From Vreelandella halophila (lineage in GTDB: Bacteria; Pseudomonadota; Gammaproteobacteria; Pseudomonadales; Oleiphilaceae): 64,000 nucleotides of DNA. This document shows, piece by piece, positions 55,048 to 64,000 of the stretch. The notes beneath the pieces are model-generated. The model was given only the letters and a program-made list of their open reading frames with translations. It made no database searches and was not told where the DNA came from. Position 1 is the first letter of the stretch. Every line of letters starts with the position of its first letter. A program made the position numbers and the translations under genes. The stretch is from positions 186,001-250,000 of the forward strand of contig NZ_JACHUZ010000012.1 of assembly GCF_019903425.1 (NCBI RefSeq). Direction: 5' to 3'.

Positions 55048-55081
55048 TTTGCCACCAACCAGAAGCACCTGAGGGCAATTC

Positions 55082-55158
55082 TGGTGGGTCTGGGTGGACT
55101 TGAACCACCGACCTCACCCTTATCAGGGGTGCGCTCTGACCAACTGAGCTACAGACCC
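55082..55158 (-). tRNA. tRNA-Ile (anticodon GAU)
   Basis: 77-base cloverleaf, GGGTCTG / CAGACCC acceptor stem, anticodon loop CTGATAA (GAT), encoded CCA. Order 16S-Ile-Ala-23S is the common one. Confidence 0.97.
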
Positions 55159-55267
55159 AAACTCAACAAGGGCTTTCACCCTTCCGGGCCCAGCCCAGAT
55201 CTCGTTCATGCTCTTACAACGGGTCAGATTATTTGTTGTGGACGCTGGCGTGGCGCCGGCGTGTCGA

Positions 55268-56797
<1,530 letters not shown>

Positions 56798-56921
56798 AAA
56801 TCATTCCGATGGCGTACCATCGTTATACAAGCTCAAAGACCGCACTCGAATCAACGAGCACTGACTTTGATGATCGCACCGACCACCACAGCCAGCGCCC
56901 ACACAAATAATCTGACCCACT

Positions 56922-56932
56922 TGTTAAAGAAC
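56922..56932 (-). promoter_or_regulatory. boxA in rRNA leader
   Basis: Minus strand GTTCTTTAACA, one base from the E. coli boxA core, in the leader about 125 bases before 16S. With the second boxA at 54865 it supports Nus-dependent antitermination of this operon. The rest of the 16S-tyrS gap (56798-57129) contains only the promoters below; no gene is seen. Confidence 0.78.
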
Positions 56933-56968
56933 CTCAGAAGGCGTTAAGCCCCTGATTGGAGAGACAAA

Positions 56969-56996
56969 ATTCTAAAGCATTTCAGAAAATTGTCAA
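56969..56996 (-). promoter_or_regulatory. rRNA promoter P2 (proximal)
   Basis: Minus strand TTGACA at 56996-56991 and TAGAAT at 56974-56969, spacer 16 bases, embedded in an A/T-rich stretch. The perfect -35 and A/T-rich flank fit a strong rrn promoter. Predicted start near 56962. Confidence 0.82.
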
Positions 56997-57065
56997 TCCC
57001 CGGAACAACTCATCTAACGCTCGAAAGCGCCGCCGCTGTGGGCCGTTGCCCCGAAAGAGATGCGT

Positions 57066-57093
57066 ATTCTACACCCGCACAGGTTGGCGTCAA
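57066..57093 (-). promoter_or_regulatory. rRNA promoter P1 (distal)
   Basis: Minus strand TTGACG at 57093-57088 and TAGAAT at 57071-57066, spacer 16 bases, 97 bases upstream of P2. Followed by ACGCATC, with a C/G-containing discriminator as in growth-rate-controlled promoters. Lies between tyrS 3' end and 16S. Confidence 0.82.
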
Positions 57094-57129
57094 CAGGAGA
57101 TTTCATTCCGGTTTCACTACCCGGCCGGA

Positions 57130-58329
57130 TTACTGGATATGCACCCTTGCGATCTTTTTCCTGCCCGCCTGGATGACGTACGACTGCCCTGCGGGCAGCG
57201 CCTGCCGGTCGCCCAGCGGCTCGCCATCCACATAGACAGCACCCTGCTTTACGACATCCTTGGCCGCGCCACCCTGGGCCAGCCCGGCCTGCTTGAGCAG
57301 ACTGACCACAAAGAGTTCGGCCTGCCCGCCCGCATCCACGGTCACCTCGGGCACATTTTCCGGAATCTCGCCGAGCTCCACACGATTGCCAGCTGAGCGG
57401 TGGGCATTCTCCGCCGCCTCCTCACCGTGATAGCGGCTGATCAGCCAGTGCGCCAGGGCCTTCTTCGCTTCCTGCGGATTGAGCCCGCCCTCTTCCACCT
57501 GGCGGCGCAGGGCCGCGACCTCTTCCATAGGCTTGAGCGTCAGCAGCTCGAAGTAGCGCCACACAAGCTCATCCGGAACCGAAAGAAGCCGGCTGTACAT
57601 CTGCCCCGGGGCATCCGTAATCCCAACGTAGTTCCCCAGGGACTTGGACATCTTCTGGACGCCGTCCAGCCCCTCGAGGATCGGCATGGTCAGCACCACC
57701 TGCGGCTCCTGATCGTAATGGCGCTGCAGATGCCTCCCCATAAGGAGATTGAACTTCTGGTCGGTGCCCCCAAGCTCCACGTCCGCCTCCAACGCCACAG
57801 AGTCGTACCCCTGGACCAGCGGGTAGAGGAATTCGTGGATGGCGATGGATTCGTTGGCCTGGTAGCGCTTGTGGAAATCATCACGCTCCAGCATGCGGGC
57901 GACGGTGTACTGGCTTGCAAGCCGGATCATGTCCGCCGCACCCATTTCATTCATCCAGGCCGAATTGAACACAACCCGTGTCTTTTCTGGGTCGAGTACC
58001 CGGAAAACCTGCTCCTTATAAGTCTCGGCGTTTGCCGCCACCTCCTCCTCGGACAGCGGTGGGCGCGTGGCGCTCTTGCCGCTGGGATCCCCGATCATGC
58101 CGGTAAAATCCCCGATCAGGAATATCACCTCATGACCCAGTTCCTGAAACTGGCGCAACTTATTAAGAAGCACCGTATGCCCCAGGTGCAGGTCGGGCGC
58201 CGTGGGGTCAAACCCCGCCTTGATCCGAAGTCTGCGGCCACTGCGCAGCTTGTCGGCCAGGTCTTCCTCGGGGATCAGCTCATCCACTCCCCGGTGGATC
58301 TGGGCGATGGCGTCATCAATGTTCGTCAT
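57130..58329 (-). CDS. tyrS: Tyrosyl-tRNA synthetase (KMSKS type, TyrZ-like)
   Basis: TyrRS of 399 residues. ATP-binding HLGH at about residues 48-51 ([13 protein letters not shown]), tyrosine-site ...[20 protein letters not shown], and QKMSKSLGN near 230. A C-terminal S4 RNA-binding domain ([20 protein letters not shown]) is present. The KMSKS signature puts it with the TyrZ type rather than the E. coli TyrS type. Reads toward the rRNA promoters. A perfect-looking -10 (TACAAT, 58465-58460) lies upstream but no good -35. Confidence 0.96.
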   Translation of the reverse strand: MTNIDDAIAQIHRGVDELIPEEDLADKLRSGRRLRIKAGFDPTAPDLHLGHTVLLNKLRQFQELGHEVIFLIGDFTGMIGDPSGKSATRPPLSEEEVAANAETYKEQVFRVLDPEKTRVVFNSAWMNEMGAADMIRLASQYTVARMLERDDFHKRYQANESIAIHEFLYPLVQGYDSVALEADVELGGTDQKFNLLMGRHLQRHYDQEPQVVLTMPILEGLDGVQKMSKSLGNYVGITDAPGQMYSRLLSVPDELVWRYFELLTLKPMEEVAALRRQVEEGGLNPQEAKKALAHWLISRYHGEEAAENAHRSAGNRVELGEIPENVPEVTVDAGGQAELFVVSLLKQAGLAQGGAAKDVVKQGAVYVDGEPLGDRQALPAGQSYVIQAGRKKIARVHIQ

Positions 58330-58516
58330 GGATCCTTATCTACTCCGATCTGTTCCGGCAGGGCTGCCTGCTACACACACTGACAATTTTCATGAACCCT
58401 TAACACAATGGCAATGGCGGCGAATTCACTTTGTGTCGCAGGCACTTGCGAAAGGTGTCATTGTAACAGCAAACCTGAGACCGCGTTGCACGGCACCGCT
58501 AAGGCATTCGTTTTTT

Positions 58517-58544
58517 TTGCGCCTGGCGCTGTTTTCATTATACT
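58517..58544 (+). promoter_or_regulatory. Putative promoter of the M23 peptidase-anmK operon
   Basis: TTGCGC at 58517-58522, 16-base spacer, TATACT at 58539-58544; preceded by eight Ts. Predicted start near 58551. This leaves about 57 bases before the GTG start, more normal than 12 before the TTG at 58563. The tyrS-peptidase gap is a divergent promoter region of about 280 bases without genes. Confidence 0.55.
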
Positions 58545-58607
58545 TCGAGTGATTCTGCGAACTTGCCCCATAAGTTTGCCCCAACACTGAAACAACAGGG
58601 TATAACC

Positions 58608-60056
58608 GTGCTCAGACAATTCCCGGGAACCCATATCGCCGCGCTTGCCGGCCTGACCGCACTGATTGGTGTCACCCTGCTGGTCAGCCAGGGCAGCAAC
58701 CAGAGCCAGACCTCAAAAACCTTTGATGTGGCGCCTGTCTCCCCCGTTGCCCAGAACAGCCAAACAGCAACACAGGCAGAGCAGTATTCGCACGCCGGCA
58801 TGGTATCGCCCGCGCGGACGCTGGCCTACGCCGCTCCCCCAGACCTCCAGAGCCTTCTTGGTGTCAACCTGGAAAACGTCCCCGAACCCCAGATCTCCGC
58901 CGCTGACGCTGAACAGGACGCCAGCGGAGAAGGCATCCGCGAGGAAGCGCTGGAATGGCAGCGCTTTACGATCGAGAGAGGCGATTCCCTGTCATCCCTG
59001 TTCACCGATGCGGGCCTGAGTCATCAGGAGATGTACCGCGTCCTGAATGGTGAAGGAAAGCCGGACAAACTCTCGCGTCTGCGCGCTGGCCGGGAAATCG
59101 AATTCGGCTTTGATGATAACGGCAAACTGTCGATGGTAGTCCTGCACAACAGCCGGACCACCAAGCTCAAGGCGGTACGCCAGGATAAAGGCTTCCACAC
59201 CTATGAAGAGATGCGGGAACCCAAAGTGGAGCTGGCCTATGCGACCGGCGATATCCAGACGTCCTATATCCTCGCGGCGAACCGCGCCGGGCTCGGCACC
59301 AAGGTCCGCAATCAGCTCTCTCGCATCTTCGGGTGGCGCGTCGATTTCTCCCGGGACCTGCGCAAGGGTGACCGTTTCGGGGTTCTGTATGAAAAGCAGT
59401 ACCTTGATGGCGAAATGATCGGCCACGGACGCATTCTGGCCGCCACCTTCACCAATAAGGGCGAGACCTATTCCGCCGCCCTGTACACGGACTCCGAGGG
59501 CAACAGCGACTACTACACGCCGCAGGGTGAAAGCCTGCGCAAGGCTTTCCTGCGCACTCCGCTTCAGTACCAGCGCGTTTCCTCCCACTTCGACATGAAC
59601 CGCCGCCACCCCATCCTCAACAGGGTGCGGCCCCATGAAGGCACGGATTTCGCAGCATCCCCGGGAACCCCCGTCAAGGCCTCCGGGGACGGCCGTGTTA
59701 CCTATGTCGGACGTGATGGCGGATACGGCAAAACCGTCCGCATTGACCACGGCAATGAGGTCTCCACCGTCTACAGCCACCTGCGCAGCTACAAGCGAGG
59801 GCTTCGCCGGGGTGAAACCGTCCAGCAGGGAGAGGTGATCGCCTACGTCGGCATGAGTGGACTGGCAACCGGACCGCACCTGCATTATGAATACAGGGTC
59901 AGCGGTCAGCCCCGGAACCCGCTGCATGTCAGCCTGCCGGACGCGGATCCCATTCCGGAAGATAGGATGGCCGAGTTCCAGGCCCAGACCAACCCGCGCC
60001 TTGCCCGGCTCTCCGAAGAGGACAACTCCTTCCAGATCGCCCTGGCCGAGGAGTGA
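58608..60056 (+). CDS. M23 family peptidoglycan endopeptidase (MepM-like)
   Basis: Protein of about 482 residues. The start is uncertain: GTG at 58608 (VLRQFPGTHIAALAGLTAL) fits the promoter and has a CAGGG site; a TTG at 58563 is possible. One N-terminal membrane anchor (residues ~8-26), then a LysM/OapA-like domain around IERGDSLSSLFTDAGLSHQE. The M23 (lysostaphin/LytM) domain has the metal ligands in HEGTDFAASPGTPV (His, Asp) and ATGPHLHYEYR (HxH), so it should be active. It probably cleaves peptide cross-links in the periplasm. Followed directly by anmK. Confidence 0.92.
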   Translation: MLRQFPGTHIAALAGLTALIGVTLLVSQGSNQSQTSKTFDVAPVSPVAQNSQTATQAEQYSHAGMVSPARTLAYAAPPDLQSLLGVNLENVPEPQISAADAEQDASGEGIREEALEWQRFTIERGDSLSSLFTDAGLSHQEMYRVLNGEGKPDKLSRLRAGREIEFGFDDNGKLSMVVLHNSRTTKLKAVRQDKGFHTYEEMREPKVELAYATGDIQTSYILAANRAGLGTKVRNQLSRIFGWRVDFSRDLRKGDRFGVLYEKQYLDGEMIGHGRILAATFTNKGETYSAALYTDSEGNSDYYTPQGESLRKAFLRTPLQYQRVSSHFDMNRRHPILNRVRPHEGTDFAASPGTPVKASGDGRVTYVGRDGGYGKTVRIDHGNEVSTVYSHLRSYKRGLRRGETVQQGEVIAYVGMSGLATGPHLHYEYRVSGQPRNPLHVSLPDADPIPEDRMAEFQAQTNPRLARLSEEDNSFQIALAEE

Positions 60057-61187
60057 ATGGAAGGGCAGCCTGACTGGTACATTGGTCTCATGTCTGGCAC
60101 CAGCATGGACGGGATCGATGCAGTACTGGTCGGGTTTGGCCCCGAGGGCATTGAGGCGAGCTGGCAGACCAGCCGCAGCTATCCGGACAACCTGCAATCC
60201 AAACTCGAAGAGCTGGCCTCCAATCAGGGTACGCCGTCACTCCTTGGCGAAGCGGATGCCCAGCTGGGGGATGCCTTCGCTGACGCAGCCCTTGCCGTCA
60301 CTGAAAAAGCTGGCCTGACGCCAGAAGCCATCATGGCCATCGGCAGTCACGGTCAAACGGTCCAGCATCGCACAGAGTCACCGTTCCCTTTCAGCCTCCA
60401 GATTGCAGACCCCAACCGCATTGCCGAAATCACCGGCATCACTACCGTTGCCGACTTCCGCAGGCGTGATATTGCCGCCGGCGGCCAGGGCGCCCCACTC
60501 GCTCCCGCCTTCCACAGCTGGCTGTTCCGCAGTCCCGGCCGGATGCGCTGCCTGGTCAATCTGGGAGGGATCGCCAATATCACCCTGATCCCTGGCGACA
60601 AAAGACCACCCCGGGGCCACGACACCGGTCCGGCCAACCGCCTGATGGACCTGTGGTGCAGACGCCACCAGGGGCACCCTTTCGATTACAACGGTGAATG
60701 GGCGGCCTCCGGAACGGTCTGCGCCCCACTGCTCGCGTCACTGCTGGGCGATGCCTACTTTTCCAGGCAGCCGCCCAAGAGCACCGGCCGCGAACATTTC
60801 AATGAACACTGGCTGGAAAGGCACCTGAGCACCCTGCCCGATGCACCGAGACCGGAGGATGTTCAGAGGACACTGCTGGAGCTGACCGCTGTAACGGTCA
60901 CCCGGGACATCAGCATCACGGGTGCGGAGGAGGTCTTCCTGGCAGGAGGCGGCGCCTTCAACCCGCCGCTGGCGGAGCGCATTGCCGCTCTGCTCCCGAA
61001 GGTGTCCGTGGATTCCACAGCCGCGCTGGGAGTGGATCCCCAGAGTGTGGAGGGGGCGGCTTTTGCATGGCTGGCCCGCCAGAGACTGAATAACGCCCCT
61101 GGCAACCTGCCTTCAGTTACCGGCGCATTCGAGCCAAGGGTGCTTGGTGGGGTATGGCCCGGCAGGGCCGGGAACCTCAGATACTGA
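60057..61187 (+). CDS. anmK: Anhydro-N-acetylmuramic acid kinase
   Basis: AnmK of 376 residues; it phosphorylates and opens 1,6-anhydro-MurNAc during cell-wall recycling. Begins at the base after the peptidase stop (TGAATG). Motifs: [46 protein letters not shown], and the C-terminal [20 protein letters not shown]. Its last bases overlap the end of the convergent erpA by 11 bases. Pairing with an M23 peptidase fits peptidoglycan turnover. Confidence 0.97.
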   Translation: MEGQPDWYIGLMSGTSMDGIDAVLVGFGPEGIEASWQTSRSYPDNLQSKLEELASNQGTPSLLGEADAQLGDAFADAALAVTEKAGLTPEAIMAIGSHGQTVQHRTESPFPFSLQIADPNRIAEITGITTVADFRRRDIAAGGQGAPLAPAFHSWLFRSPGRMRCLVNLGGIANITLIPGDKRPPRGHDTGPANRLMDLWCRRHQGHPFDYNGEWAASGTVCAPLLASLLGDAYFSRQPPKSTGREHFNEHWLERHLSTLPDAPRPEDVQRTLLELTAVTVTRDISITGAEEVFLAGGGAFNPPLAERIAALLPKVSVDSTAALGVDPQSVEGAAFAWLARQRLNNAPGNLPSVTGAFEPRVLGGVWPGRAGNLRY

Positions 61188-61530
61188 AGGAAGACCCACA
61201 ACCACAGGTACTGGTGGCATTCGGGTTCTGAACCCGGAACTGCGCCCCCATCAGATCCTCTTCATAGTCCACGGTGGCGCCCACCAGATACTGGTAGCTC
61301 AGCGGATCCACCAGCAGGGTCACCCCATCGCGTTCCACAGCGGCATCGTCATCCGCTTGGTTCTCATCGAAGGTGAAGCCATACTGGAACCCAGAGCAAC
61401 CACCGCCTGTAATGAACACGCGCAGCTTGAGGTCAGGATTACCTTCATCGGTAATCAGCTCACGCACACGTGCAACGGCTGATTCGGTGAAAAACACCGG
61501 TACTGCCGCCTGTTCCTGAACCACGCCCAT
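61177..61530 (-). CDS. erpA: Iron-sulfur cluster insertion protein ErpA
   Basis: A-type carrier of 117 residues from ATG at 61530 ([20 protein letters not shown]); the ten upstream codons are not conserved sequence. The three cluster-binding Cys are present: [11 protein letters not shown] and the C-terminal [11 protein letters not shown]. It delivers Fe-S clusters to apo-proteins. Convergent with anmK, with which it overlaps by 11 bases. Confidence 0.95.
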   Translation of the reverse strand: MGVVQEQAAVPVFFTESAVARVRELITDEGNPDLKLRVFITGGGCSGFQYGFTFDENQADDDAAVERDGVTLLVDPLSYQYLVGATVDYEEDLMGAQFRVQNPNATSTCGCGSSFSI

Positions 61531-61621
61531 GCGATCACTCCCAACTGCTGTTCCATTCAAGTCAGACCATTATGTAAAGCACAACACCGGCCTGACAAGC
61601 CTGATTGCACAGCCCCCGGAC

Positions 61622-62155
61622 TCAGACGCTCGACGCCCGCTCCAGGGAGCTCCCTGAGCCGTCTTCCTGCGGCTCTTCCTTCTGGCTCTCGCCATCGGTC
61701 ACAGCAGAAGCCGCCGCCCTGGCACCGCTGCCCTGCTGCTCCTGACGATGCCCCGAAGGCAGCGTCCTGGAACCACCAGGCAAGCCACCCTCACGCTGAT
61801 GCAGCAGGCTGCCGTTGACCGCCGCCCCCATGGCCATCTCGATCAGATGGTAATACACATTGCCATGGATGGAGGCCTTGGAGGCCAGCTCGAGATCCTC
61901 CGAGGAATAGACGTTGCCGTGTACCGTACCGTTGACGATAATGTGCGGCGCATAGACATCGCCGACCACCTCGCCAACATCACTGATTCGGAGCACCGCA
62001 TCCGACCCTTCCTCGGCGTAGACCGTGCCCTCGACGCGCCCGTCGATATGCAACCCGCCGGAAAAATGCACATCGCCGGTGATCGACATTTTGTTCGAGA
62101 TCAGTGTGTCGTACTGACCCGACCCCTTATTGCTCGTCCTGGACTTGCGAAACAT
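61622..62155 (-). CDS. Bactofilin (DUF583 polymer-forming protein)
   Basis: Bactofilin of 177 residues from ATG at 62155 (MFRKSRTSNKGSGQYDTLIS). The core (residues ~20-115) is a right-handed beta-helix with repeats such as ITGDVHFSGGLHIDGRVEGT, VVGDVYAPHIIVNGTVHGNV and ASIHGNVYYHLIEMAMGAAV. A disordered, Glu/Ser/Gln-rich C-terminus follows. Such proteins polymerise at the membrane and can scaffold cell-wall enzymes. Its start overlaps the DUF6776 gene by 29 bases. Confidence 0.92.
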   Translation of the reverse strand: MFRKSRTSNKGSGQYDTLISNKMSITGDVHFSGGLHIDGRVEGTVYAEEGSDAVLRISDVGEVVGDVYAPHIIVNGTVHGNVYSSEDLELASKASIHGNVYYHLIEMAMGAAVNGSLLHQREGGLPGGSRTLPSGHRQEQQGSGARAAASAVTDGESQKEEPQEDGSGSSLERASSV

Positions 62156-62894
62156 CCGCCTCGCCCCCCGTTTTGTCCTGCCAGAAAAATTCACGCTCGG
62201 AGGTTTCACGACCGTTATCCGTAACCGCTGTCACCTGGATGGAATGGGGCTCAAACCCATCGGGAATCGTCATGTCCCCATCCACCGACTGGAAATAGCG
62301 GAACCGGAACTCGATGTCGTTGTCCTCACGTGAGTCCGAAATCCGGTGCAGCGGAAGCCGCTGCCGTTCCTCTCCAACATAGCCCACAAGGTGGACTTTC
62401 ACATGACCGGAAACAAACCGGTTGTTGTCGCCGATCTGGCTGAGCACAAGATTGTAACGCCACCGGTCCGGATTGCTGGTGGGATCCAGGTCCATACGGA
62501 ACACCTGGAGCCCGGTTTCAAGATCGTCAGGCGCCATGATGCTCTTGTAGAAACTGATCTCGGACTTGCGTTCCTGGAGTGCCTGCTCCAGGTCCCGGAT
62601 CGTGCCCTGGGCTTCGCGCAGACTGTGGCGGTTCACCTCCTGGTCACGCTTCAGTTTCACCAGCTCCCTGCGGTATTCCGTGACCTTTTCCTGAAGCCGG
62701 TTACGCTCCTTGCGCACTGTTTCAAGGCCCTCATCCGCTGCCTGATAGCGTGCCCTGTACTGGGCGCTCCCGAGCATAAACCCCGCAAGCCCGGAGGCCA
62801 CAGAAAATACAAGCAGTATCACCAGCCGCCGCAGCCGCTCACCGCGCCGCTGGCGAACCAGCACCAGTTCTTCCGAGGAATCAGAACGCGCCAT
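62127..62894 (-). CDS. DUF6776-type membrane protein
   Basis: Protein of 255 residues of unknown function. One membrane helix at about 22-44 (RLVILLVFSVASGLAGFMLG), a long coiled-coil from ~50 to 115 (QYRARYQAADEGLETVRKER, LREAQGTIRDLEQALQERKS), and a C-terminal beta domain (FRMDLDPTSNPDRWRYNLVL). This plan and its place between argC and the bactofilin match the family I know as DUF6776. Probably periplasmic, and possibly a partner of the bactofilin. Confidence 0.85.
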   Translation of the reverse strand: MARSDSSEELVLVRQRRGERLRRLVILLVFSVASGLAGFMLGSAQYRARYQAADEGLETVRKERNRLQEKVTEYRRELVKLKRDQEVNRHSLREAQGTIRDLEQALQERKSEISFYKSIMAPDDLETGLQVFRMDLDPTSNPDRWRYNLVLSQIGDNNRFVSGHVKVHLVGYVGEERQRLPLHRISDSREDNDIEFRFRYFQSVDGDMTIPDGFEPHSIQVTAVTDNGRETSEREFFWQDKTGGEADVSQVQDEQ

Positions 62895-62905
62895 CGGCTT
62901 GGTCC

Positions 62906-63940
62906 TCAGGGCAGAAGCGCGGGCGCTTTAAGCCCTTCGCGTTCATCAAAACCACACATCAGGTTCATATTCTGGATCGCCTGGCCCGCGGCGCCCTTGA
63001 CCAGGTTATCCGTCACCGAACTGACAATGATCCGGTCTTGGCCCGGCTGGCGGTGCAGCGCCATACGGCAGGTATTCTCACCACGGACCGAACGGGTCTC
63101 GGGCAGCGAGCCCCAGGGCATCACGTCCACAAAGGGCTCATCACGGAAGCGGTCCTCGTAGATGGCCTGGAAATCCGCCGTCTCATCCGTGATCTCCGCA
63201 TAGAGCGTGGCCTCAATGCCACGGACCATGGGCACCAGATGGGGCACAAAGGTAACCTGCGGCGCGGAGCGTGCCTGCATCATCCGCAGCCCCTGCTCGA
63301 TCTCCGGCCCGTGACGGTGCCCGGAAGCCGCATAGGCCCGGAAGCTTTCCCCGGCTTCACCCAGCAGCATGCCCATACGGGCCTGCCGGCCGCCGCCACT
63401 GGCACCGGACTTGCCATCCGCGATCAGGCGCGAGGGATCAACCACACCCGCCTCAACCATGGGCAGAAAGCCCAGCTGGATGGTTGTGGCGTAACAACCG
63501 GGGTTTGCTACGAGTCGCGCCCCCCGGATCTGTTCCCGGTTGATCTCCGGCAGCCCATACACCGCCTCGCGGATGAGATCCGGCGCGGTATGGGTGGTGC
63601 CATACCAATGCTCCCAGACCTCGCGGTCCTGCAGCCGGAAATCGGCGGAGAGGTCCACGACTTTCACGCCCTGCTCCAGCAGGTGCGCCACGCTGTCCAT
63701 CGCCACCGCATTGGGCGTGGCGAAGAACACCAGGTCGCATCCAGCCAGACGCTGATCCTCCGGATCCTCGAAGGCCAGATCACAGTGGCCGCGCAGGCTC
63801 GGAAAGAATTCCGCCACGGGGCGCCCGGCCTCCGAGCGCGAGGTGATCAGCGCCACCTCCACACCCGGATGCAGCGCCAGCAGCCTCAGCAGCTCCACGC
63901 CCGTATAGCCGGTCCCCCCGACGATGCCCACTGTGATCAC
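62906..63940 (-). CDS. argC: N-acetyl-gamma-glutamyl-phosphate reductase
   Basis: ArgC of 344 residues, third step of arginine synthesis (NADPH-dependent reduction of N-acetylglutamyl phosphate). GTG at 63940 ([20 protein letters not shown]) follows GAGGAGG by 6 bases; the frame upstream to 63991 is not conserved. NADP-binding GGTGYTG is at residues ~9-15, and the catalytic Cys is in [13 protein letters not shown]. The substrate-site His is in the [14 protein letters not shown] region. A TACAAT box (63995-63990) at the window edge could be its -10. Confidence 0.96.
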   Translation of the reverse strand: MITVGIVGGTGYTGVELLRLLALHPGVEVALITSRSEAGRPVAEFFPSLRGHCDLAFEDPEDQRLAGCDLVFFATPNAVAMDSVAHLLEQGVKVVDLSADFRLQDREVWEHWYGTTHTAPDLIREAVYGLPEINREQIRGARLVANPGCYATTIQLGFLPMVEAGVVDPSRLIADGKSGASGGGRQARMGMLLGEAGESFRAYAASGHRHGPEIEQGLRMMQARSAPQVTFVPHLVPMVRGIEATLYAEITDETADFQAIYEDRFRDEPFVDVMPWGSLPETRSVRGENTCRMALHRQPGQDRIIVSSVTDNLVKGAAGQAIQNMNLMCGFDEREGLKAPALLP

Positions 63941-64000
63941 GTTCTGCCTCCTCTGTACTCGTTCCGCTCGTTGGCGCCCGTAACAGAGCATTGTACCATG

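Overview
The window looks like chromosome from a GC-rich gammaproteobacterium. Gene order matches the Pseudomonas/Marinobacter side of the class: rplQ next to uvrA-MFS-ssb, birA-coaX next to the tRNA-tufB cluster, and argC-DUF6776-bactofilin-erpA-anmK-M23 peptidase-tyrS next to a ribosomal RNA operon. Acidic tails and linkers (ribosomal protein L17, the RpoA linker, a long acidic insert in MshE, the Glu/Ser-rich linker of MshN) suggest a halophile or marine organism. That part is inference; the species cannot be named from this sequence alone.

Layout. (1) 1-8.5 kb, minus strand: an MSHA-type type IV pilus biogenesis operon in the order PilM-like mshI, PilN-like, mshJ, mshK, mshL, mshM, mshN, mshE and a truncated mshG, with overlaps or very short gaps. 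(2) 8.65-13.6 kb: ssb and an MFS transporter on the minus strand, divergent from uvrA. (3) 13.6-45.5 kb, minus strand: an almost unbroken information-processing block, read as tRNA-Thr-Tyr-Gly-Thr, tufB, tRNA-Trp, secE, nusG, rplKAJL, rpoBC, rpsLG, fusA, tufA, then the S10, spc and alpha operons ending at rplQ. Internal promoters can be seen before rpsL, rpsJ and rpsM. Terminators follow tufA and rplQ, and an attenuator-like hairpin lies between rplL and rpoB. (4) 45.5-47.4 kb: a tiny membrane protein gene, coaX and birA. (5) 47.5-51.4 kb: a tight three-gene operon of secreted proteins of unknown function that share an N-terminal tag. This is the only clearly accessory segment and the best candidate for an undescribed system. 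(6) 51.5-57.1 kb: a complete rRNA operon (16S, tRNA-Ile, tRNA-Ala, 23S, 5S) with tandem promoters, boxA sites and a terminator. (7) 57.1-64 kb: tyrS on the minus strand, an M23 cell-wall peptidase and anmK on the plus strand, and erpA, a bactofilin, a DUF6776 protein and argC on the minus strand.

How it fits together. Most of the window makes the translation and transcription machinery and the Sec channel core. The pilus operon encodes the inner-membrane platform, secretin and extension ATPase of a surface pilus; the ATPase carries an N-terminal MshEN (cyclic di-GMP type) domain. The tyrS-argC end combines amino-acid metabolism, Fe-S delivery and peptidoglycan turnover or recycling (M23 endopeptidase, anhydro-MurNAc kinase, bactofilin). 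The three secreted proteins between the rRNA operon and birA have signal peptides, a common 15-residue tag and, in the largest, five tandem repeats of about 110 residues. They look like cell-surface or extracellular structural proteins.
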